Under the pieces are notes generated by a model that was not told where the DNA came from, ran no database searches, and worked only from the letters and a program-made list of their open reading frames with translations. A DNA stretch of 9,462 nucleotides from Candidatus Fermentithermobacillaceae bacterium UBA3907 (lineage in GTDB: Bacteria > Bacillota > Sulfobacillia > Fermentithermobacillales > Fermentithermobacillaceae). Below, in pieces: positions 5,023-9,462 of this stretch (positions within the stretch are counted from its first letter, which is position 1; each line of letters begins with the position of its first letter). Both the position numbers and the translations under genes were made by a program. The stretch covers positions 1 through 9,462 of the forward strand of contig DGFF01000047.1 in the NCBI GenBank assembly GCA_002391545.1, in the 5' to 3' direction.

Positions 5023-6810
5023 ATGGCAACCTATCGCTCACACGTTCTAGTTTGCATGGGCAGTAACTGCGTGCTCAACCAGAGTCAATCAGTTGCAGAT
5101 GCCTTCTTCAGGGAACTGAAAAGAGCCGACTTGGACGATGAGATCAGAGTGGTAGAAACCGGTTGTTTTGGCATATGCAACTACGGCCCAACAGTAGTAA
5201 TCTACCCTGAAGGCGTGTTTTACTGCAACGTGACAGATCAAGACGTTAGAGAAATAGTTGAAGAACATTTGTTAAAAGGTCGCTTAGTGGGGCGTCTGCT
5301 GTATGACGGGCCTGAAACGCCTAAAGCCATGCAAACGGTTTATCAGGCGAATTATTTCCAAAAGCAGCAACGGATTGTGCTACGCAATTGTGGAATCATC
5401 GATCCTGAAAGTATAGATGAATACATATCTGTGGATGGGTATTACGCTCTGTCCCAGTGTTTGACCCATATGTCTCCTGAGGAAGTAATTAACGAGATAA
5501 AAGAGTCGGGATTGCGTGGACGAGGAGGCGCTGCCTTTCCTACAGGCCTAAAGTGGGAATTTACCCGAAAGGCAAAAGGAGAACCTAAGTACGTTGTGTG
5601 CAATGCTGACGAAGGAGAACCAGGCACTTTCAAGGATCGACTGATCTTGGAAGGAGACCCTCACAGCATTATTGAAGCAATGACCATCGCTGGTTATGCA
5701 GTAGGTTCCAACAAAGGCTACATGTATATTCGCGGCGAATATGCGCTGTCCATTGAGCGCATGCGTCTCGCCATCGACCAAGCCAGAGAAAGAAGACTGT
5801 TGGGCGAAAACATTCTGGGCAGCGGTTTTAGTTTTGACATAGAAATACGTGAAGGTGCTGGTTCTTACGTGTGCGGCGAAGAGACGGCCCTAATTGCCTC
5901 CATTGAAGGGAAAAGGGGTGAACCAACTTACAAACCTCCATATCCCACAGATGCAGGATTATGGGGCAAGCCAACCCTGATAAATAATGTGGAAACCCTG
6001 GCCAATATTCCGCCTATAATCACAAATGGCGGACAGTGGTTCAAACGCATAGGAACTGAGGGTAATTCTGGTACCAAAGTTTTTACAATTACAGGGAACG
6101 TGGTTAACAAAGGCCTAATAGAGGTTCCCATGGGAATAACCTTGCGTGAAATTATATACGAAATAGGTGGGGGTATCCCTGGAGGGCGCCAATTCAAGAT
6201 GGCTCAGACAGGCGGCACGTCTGGCGGTTGTATCCCCAGAGATTACTTAGATCTCCCTATGGACTACGATACCTTGGCAAAAGCAGGTACAGCCTTAGGC
6301 TCTGGCGCTTTGTTAATCATGGACGACTCCCATTGCATAGTAGACATATGCAAATGCTTCATGCAGTTTTTCAAGAGCGAATCGTGTGGTAAGTGCACAC
6401 CGTGCCGTGAAGGAACTCATCACTTGTACAATCTTCTAGATAAAATAACCAAAGGCGAAGGGACACCGAAAGATATTGACACCATCATACTTCTGGCTGA
6501 AACCATGACGCAAACCGCCCTGTGCGGTCTAGGACAGGCAGCACCGAACCCAGTTCTAACAACTTTGCACTTCTATCGCGACGAGTACAACGCCCACATT
6601 CGAGACAAAGTATGCCCCGCCGGAGTGTGCCCTATGCACAACGGCACGGAAACCAAGGAAGCAAAGGCAGCAAAGGGGACGGGGGTTTCTGATTCAAAAG
6701 AAGCAAGAGGAGAAGCCAAAGGGACGGAAGCAAAAGGGACGGGGGTTTCTGATTCACCACTTTTGAAGATGCTTCCTAACACGGTTAAAAGAAGTCAAAG
6801 ATTTGAGTAA
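5023..6810 (+). CDS. hndC: NuoF-like FMN/NAD(P)-binding subunit of bifurcating-type hydrogenase (HydB/HndC)
   Basis: A 595-residue protein starting at ATG 5023 after AAGGAGG. Domains in order: an N-terminal thioredoxin-like [2Fe-2S] domain (about 1-95; C11-x4-C16 and C48-x3-C52); the NuoF flavin/NAD(P) core with GRGGAAFPTGLKW (about 166-178), CNADEGEPGTFKDR and YVCGEETALIASIEG (about 282-296); an SLBB segment; and the NuoF [4Fe-4S] domain with C455-x2-C458-x2-C461 (SCGKCTPCREG) and C501. It oxidises NAD(P)H at FMN, where bifurcation is thought to occur. After CPAGVC (531-536), most relatives continue into a two-[4Fe-4S] ferredoxin domain. Here the chain ends instead in about 59 charged, low-complexity residues built from AKGTGVSDS-type repeats. 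The ferredoxin domain seems to have been lost or never present. NADH versus NADPH specificity cannot be read off. Confidence 0.93.
   Translation: MATYRSHVLVCMGSNCVLNQSQSVADAFFRELKRADLDDEIRVVETGCFGICNYGPTVVIYPEGVFYCNVTDQDVREIVEEHLLKGRLVGRLLYDGPETPKAMQTVYQANYFQKQQRIVLRNCGIIDPESIDEYISVDGYYALSQCLTHMSPEEVINEIKESGLRGRGGAAFPTGLKWEFTRKAKGEPKYVVCNADEGEPGTFKDRLILEGDPHSIIEAMTIAGYAVGSNKGYMYIRGEYALSIERMRLAIDQARERRLLGENILGSGFSFDIEIREGAGSYVCGEETALIASIEGKRGEPTYKPPYPTDAGLWGKPTLINNVETLANIPPIITNGGQWFKRIGTEGNSGTKVFTITGNVVNKGLIEVPMGITLREIIYEIGGGIPGGRQFKMAQTGGTSGGCIPRDYLDLPMDYDTLAKAGTALGSGALLIMDDSHCIVDICKCFMQFFKSESCGKCTPCREGTHHLYNLLDKITKGEGTPKDIDTIILLAETMTQTALCGLGQAAPNPVLTTLHFYRDEYNAHIRDKVCPAGVCPMHNGTETKEAKAAKGTGVSDSKEARGEAKGTEAKGTGVSDSPLLKMLPNTVKRSQRFE
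6670..6756 (+). repeat. Two 27-bp direct repeats, 60 bp apart, in the hndC tail
   Basis: Units at 6670-6696 and 6730-6756 differ at one base and share the core GGGACGGGGGTTTCTGATTC. A degenerate partial copy (CAAAGGGACGG) lies at 6717-6727. The 60-nt period equals 20 codons, so each copy is read in the same frame and gives AKGTGVSDS in the protein. The core resembles short interspersed GGGGACGG-type repeats that I associate with Firmicutes intergenic DNA (from memory). That suggests repeat invasion of the gene's 3' end. Confidence 0.85.
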
Positions 6811-6824
6811 AGGAGCGTAAATAG

Positions 6825-8552
6825 ATGGATATGGTCACTTTGGTGATAGACGGGCAACAAGTACAGGTACCCAAAGGAACTACCATACTTAAAGCTGCCG
6901 AAGCATTGGGCATTCAAATTCCAACCCTTTGTTATCATCCAGACCTGAGCGTAAGGGCGGTCTGCCGTGTTTGCGTAGTATCTATAGAAGGAAGCCAACT
7001 CCTACAACCTGCTTGCGCGTTCCCCGTATCAGAAGGGATGGTAGTCCATACTAACACCGCGGCTGTACGACAAGCAAGAAAGACAGTGGTAGAGCTTATG
7101 CTCTCTCGTCATCCTGAAAATTGTTTGACTTGCGAACGAAATTTGAATTGCGAACTTCAAGAGATCGCCCAGCAACTCGGAATACGTGATGTTCCGTTTT
7201 CTCGAAACCTGCGCGACCTTCCAATAGATGCTTCGACTCCATCCATGGTTCGAGATATGAACAAATGTATTCTTTGCCGTCGCTGCGTAGACGTATGCGA
7301 AGAAGTTCAGACGTTGGCGGTTTTGTCGCCCATAAATCGAGGCCCTGATACAGTTATCTCCACGCCCCTTGCCCGCGACCTCATTGAGGTTGCTTGCGCT
7401 TTGTGCGGGCAGTGTCTGTTAGTATGTCCCACAGGCGCCATCCACGAAAAAGACGATACTCAAAAAGTATGGGACGCCCTCGACAACCCTGAAAAACATG
7501 TCATCGTACAGACAGCACCTGCAATACGGGTGAGCATAGGGGAAGAAATGGGGCTTCCTCCTGGTCGAATTACAACCGGCAAGTTGGTCAGCGCTCTTAA
7601 ACATCTAGGATTCGACAAGGTCTTCGATACATGCTTTACTGCCGACCTTACAATCATGGAAGAAGGACACGAACTTCTTGACCGGCTTCAAACAGGTGGT
7701 ACCATGCCGATGATAACATCATGCAGCCCTGGATGGATTAAATACGTTGAGCATTTCTACCCTGATTTGTTGGACCATTTGTCTACGTGCAAGTCTCCTC
7801 AACAAATGTTCGGCGCATTGGCCAAAACTTACTATGCTGAGAAGTTCGGAATCGATCCTGCCTCTGTGTATTGCGTATCTATAATGCCCTGTACAGCCAA
7901 GAAATTTGAATGCGTGCGGCCAGAAATGTCGGACAGCAGTTTTCAAGACGTAGATGCAGTGCTCACCACCAGGGAGCTGGGCCATATGTTGAAAATGACA
8001 GGAATTGACTTTGACCGTATTGAGGAATCTGAGTATGACCCGCCTTTCGGAATTAGCACAGGCGCAGGCGCGATTTTTGGAAGCACTGGTGGAGTTATGG
8101 AAGCGGCGCTCCGCACCGCTTATGAGGTGTTTACCGGTGGAGCACTAGAAACCTTAGACTTTACTGACGTCCGTGGATTAGAAGGGATCAAAGAAGCCAC
8201 CGTACAGTTAGGAGAATTTCCCCTAAAAGTTGCCGTGGCCAACGGGCTGGGAAACGCCAAGAAACTTCTCGACAAGGTTTCGGAAGGAAAAGGTGATTAT
8301 CATTTCATAGAAATCATGGCTTGCCCTGGGGGGTGCATCGGGGGAGGTGGTCAACCTATCCCTACGACTAGAGAAATACGGGAGATGAGAATCAACGCTC
8401 TTTACGATTTGGATAAATCTATGGCATTGCGGAAATCCCATGAAAATCCGGCCATCATACAGTTGTACGAAGAATTTCTGGGACAACCGCTGGGAGAAAA
8501 ATCACATCATTTACTTCACACTACTTATACCAGACGAACCAAATTCGGCTAG
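6825..8552 (+). CDS. hndD: [FeFe] hydrogenase catalytic subunit (HydA/HndD), group A multimeric type
   Basis: A 575-residue protein starting at ATG 6825, with AGGAG (6811-6815) 9 nt upstream. Domains in order: a plant-type [2Fe-2S] ferredoxin (C36, C47, C50, C64); a His-ligated [4Fe-4S] NuoG-like domain (H96, C100, C103, C109); a two-[4Fe-4S] ferredoxin (C148/151/154/158 and C191/194/197/201); the H-cluster domain; and a small C-terminal domain. The three H-cluster motifs are TSCSPGW (C300), MPCTAKKFE (C356) and MACPGGCIGGGGQP (C500, C504). It reduces protons or oxidises H2 in the cytoplasm, exchanging electrons with the NuoF-like subunit and ferredoxin. The first motif has Ser where single-subunit enzymes have a second Cys (TSCCPGW). 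It begins 14 nt after hndC. The maturases HydE, HydF and HydG are not in the window. Confidence 0.97.
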   Translation: MDMVTLVIDGQQVQVPKGTTILKAAEALGIQIPTLCYHPDLSVRAVCRVCVVSIEGSQLLQPACAFPVSEGMVVHTNTAAVRQARKTVVELMLSRHPENCLTCERNLNCELQEIAQQLGIRDVPFSRNLRDLPIDASTPSMVRDMNKCILCRRCVDVCEEVQTLAVLSPINRGPDTVISTPLARDLIEVACALCGQCLLVCPTGAIHEKDDTQKVWDALDNPEKHVIVQTAPAIRVSIGEEMGLPPGRITTGKLVSALKHLGFDKVFDTCFTADLTIMEEGHELLDRLQTGGTMPMITSCSPGWIKYVEHFYPDLLDHLSTCKSPQQMFGALAKTYYAEKFGIDPASVYCVSIMPCTAKKFECVRPEMSDSSFQDVDAVLTTRELGHMLKMTGIDFDRIEESEYDPPFGISTGAGAIFGSTGGVMEAALRTAYEVFTGGALETLDFTDVRGLEGIKEATVQLGEFPLKVAVANGLGNAKKLLDKVSEGKGDYHFIEIMACPGGCIGGGGQPIPTTREIREMRINALYDLDKSMALRKSHENPAIIQLYEEFLGQPLGEKSHHLLHTTYTRRTKFG

Positions 8553-8585
8553 GGCAATTTAGAACAGGTTAAATGAAGTAGGTTA

Positions 8586-8620
8586 CTGGCTTATGCGTTC
8601 GAAGCAAACGCATAAGCCAG
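8586..8620. terminator. Perfect 14-bp hairpin between converging hndD and purC
   Basis: Arms 8586-8599 (CTGGCTTATGCGTT) and 8607-8620 are exact reverse complements around a 7-nt loop. It lies 33 nt after the hydrogenase stop codon and 89 nt after purC's stop on the opposite strand. A bidirectional terminator is likely from position, but no T-tract follows in either direction. Confidence 0.55.
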
Positions 8621-8641
8621 ATCCATTAAGCCAGATCCATT
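8614..8641 (+). repeat. 14-bp tandem duplication
   Basis: The unit AAGCCAGATCCATT occurs twice without a spacer (8614-8627 and 8628-8641). The first copy starts inside the right arm of the preceding hairpin. It looks like a recent slippage duplication of the hairpin's edge. Confidence 0.85.
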
Positions 8642-8709
8642 GGCTCAATCATACAAATTCAGAGCGCATTGGCGCTAGATTTCGACATCTATGATCTAGC
8701 TTCTCAGCC

Positions 8710-9408
8710 TCACATCAATCCCAAATCTACAACTAGTTCGTTGGAAGTCAACACCTCTCCACCCTTTATTACTCTCATGCTGTCCCCTGAAATCTCATCT
8801 ATCAAAATGATTTTTCCATCCACTTCTCCAAATTCGTATTTGGCGTCTATAAGTTCAAGCCCCTTTTCCGCAAGGTGATCTTTTATGAGCTTAGTGGCCC
8901 ATCTGGCCGTTTCTTTCATATGCTCAACGCCTTCTCGCGAGACTATATCAAGAGCGACCAATGCATCTTCGGTGATAAGGGGATCCCCTCGTTGGTCATC
9001 TTTAAGGGTGAATTCAACCAGGGACGGCAGACGGTCGCCTTGTTTTACATACTTCCCATAGCGACGTACAAAACTGCCCCATGCTTTCTCGCGGCAAATA
9101 ACTTCAAGATCGTAAGATTTGGCATTTCTAACTAGTATTGTGTTTGGCCCGAAGCCAAACTCCTCACCGACGCCTATAAAGTGGGTAGCCAACCCGTGAG
9201 ACTCCAACAATTTGAAGAAATAGACAGTAGCCAGGAGAGACGCACTGCCTTTACCTGCTATTTCCCCAATCACTTCATTTGCTCCAGAATCAATTACGCC
9301 CTCCGAACCAGTCACTGCATCTTTGAAAAACAGCAGCACGTCGCCGTCTTGTGTCAAGAATACATCTTTTGTTTTGCCTACATATATCTTCTCTAACATA
9401 CTTTCCAC
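8710..9408 (-). CDS. purC: Phosphoribosylaminoimidazole-succinocarboxamide synthase (SAICAR synthetase)
   Basis: A 232-residue protein matching PurC, which joins CAIR and aspartate using ATP to make SAICAR in de novo purine synthesis. Motifs include YVGKTKDVF (9-17, the glycine-rich ATP loop), KGSASLLA (53-60), LEVICREKAWGSFVRRYG (101-118), KDDQRGDPL (136-144), DAKYEFG (188-194) and DEISGDSMRV (204-213). The length is near the usual 235-240. The start is either GTG 9408, 4 nt after AGGAGG (9413-9418), or ATG 9399, 13 nt after it. Neither spacing is ideal, and GTG is kept because it is closer. The DEISGDSMR segment replaces the more common DEISPDT form but keeps the acidic residues. It converges on the hydrogenase operon and has no functional link to it. 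Confidence 0.95.
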   Translation of the reverse strand: MESMLEKIYVGKTKDVFLTQDGDVLLFFKDAVTGSEGVIDSGANEVIGEIAGKGSASLLATVYFFKLLESHGLATHFIGVGEEFGFGPNTILVRNAKSYDLEVICREKAWGSFVRRYGKYVKQGDRLPSLVEFTLKDDQRGDPLITEDALVALDIVSREGVEHMKETARWATKLIKDHLAEKGLELIDAKYEFGEVDGKIILIDEISGDSMRVIKGGEVLTSNELVVDLGLM

Positions 9409-9425
9409 TTTACCTCCTCACCTAT

Positions 9426-9462
9426 TTACCCCAACTTCGTTCGTAAGGCATTTCGTAAGGCA
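9426..9462 (-). CDS. Possible C-terminal end of a gene upstream of purC (partial)
   Basis: A frame open from the right edge ends at TAA (9426-9428), 17 nt before purC, and reads ALRN-ALRT-KLG. PurE often precedes purC, so this could be its tail, but twelve codons are too few to identify it. Another frame is also open and ends at a TGA beside the purC ribosome site, so the reading frame is uncertain. Confidence 0.3.
   Translation of the reverse strand, partial: ALRNALRTKLG
9439..9462 (-). repeat. 12-bp tandem repeat at the right edge
   Basis: Two adjacent 12-bp units (9439-9450 and 9451-9462), sharing TTCGTAAGGCA and differing at one base, reach the window edge. More copies may follow outside. 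The 12-nt period equals four codons, so it would repeat ALRN/ALRT if this is coding. Confidence 0.6.

Noticed and set aside
5442..6197. Three minus-strand frames within hndC
   Set aside because: They are antisense shadows of the NuoF-like core, with no motifs and no ribosome sites.
6670..6756. CRISPR-like interpretation of the 27-bp repeats
   Set aside because: There are only two full copies, the spacing is in frame within a coding sequence, and the intervening sequence contains a partial repeat rather than a unique spacer.
8669..9396. Three plus-strand frames opposite purC
   Set aside because: They are shadows of purC, which matches its family along its whole length.

Overview
The window looks like chromosomal DNA from a strictly anaerobic, fermentative or syntrophic bacterium of the Firmicutes (clostridial) type. 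The grounds are an electron-bifurcating-type [FeFe] hydrogenase operon, an S-box (SAM-I) riboswitch with an attached intrinsic terminator, strong AGGAGG ribosome binding sites, a near-consensus sigma-A promoter, and TTG/GTG starts. The species cannot be named from the sequence. No tRNA, rRNA, CRISPR array, IS element or phage gene was seen.

Region 1 (1-2630, minus strand) is a methionine/sulfur operon. Reading leftward it holds a sigma-A promoter (2601-2630), a SAM-I riboswitch aptamer (2448-2549), an intrinsic terminator (2405-2439), a COG1900/DUF39 homocysteine-biosynthesis protein (1148-2377), an overlapping COG2122/UPF0280 protein (475-1209), and a stand-alone MetH activation-domain-like protein that runs off the left edge (1-443). 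Together they suggest SAM-repressed direct sulfide assimilation into homocysteine, followed by B12-dependent methylation to methionine.

Region 2 (2676-3542, plus strand) starts from a divergent promoter. It carries one membrane-protein reading frame split by a single extra base into a 33-codon piece and a 203-codon piece. The joined product carries a GRATEM-type motif followed by about six hydrophobic segments, and its function is unknown. A 16-bp hairpin follows. The stretch 3543-4037 has no gene I can support; it holds the hairpin, a weak terminator-like site and a possible Rex operator.

Region 3 (4038-8552, plus strand) is a four-gene hydrogenase operon in the order hndB, hndA (hydC), hndC (hydB), hndD (hydA). 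The NAD(P)H-oxidising module (NuoE/NuoF-like, FMN, Fe-S) feeds the H-cluster subunit, the layout of cytoplasmic multimeric bifurcating hydrogenases. The NuoF-like subunit appears to lack the usual C-terminal ferredoxin domain and ends instead in a repeat-derived, low-complexity tail.

Region 4 (8553-9462) contains a 14-bp perfect hairpin with an adjoining 14-bp tandem duplication in the convergent intergenic space, then purC on the minus strand. The possible last codons of an upstream purine gene lie at the right edge.
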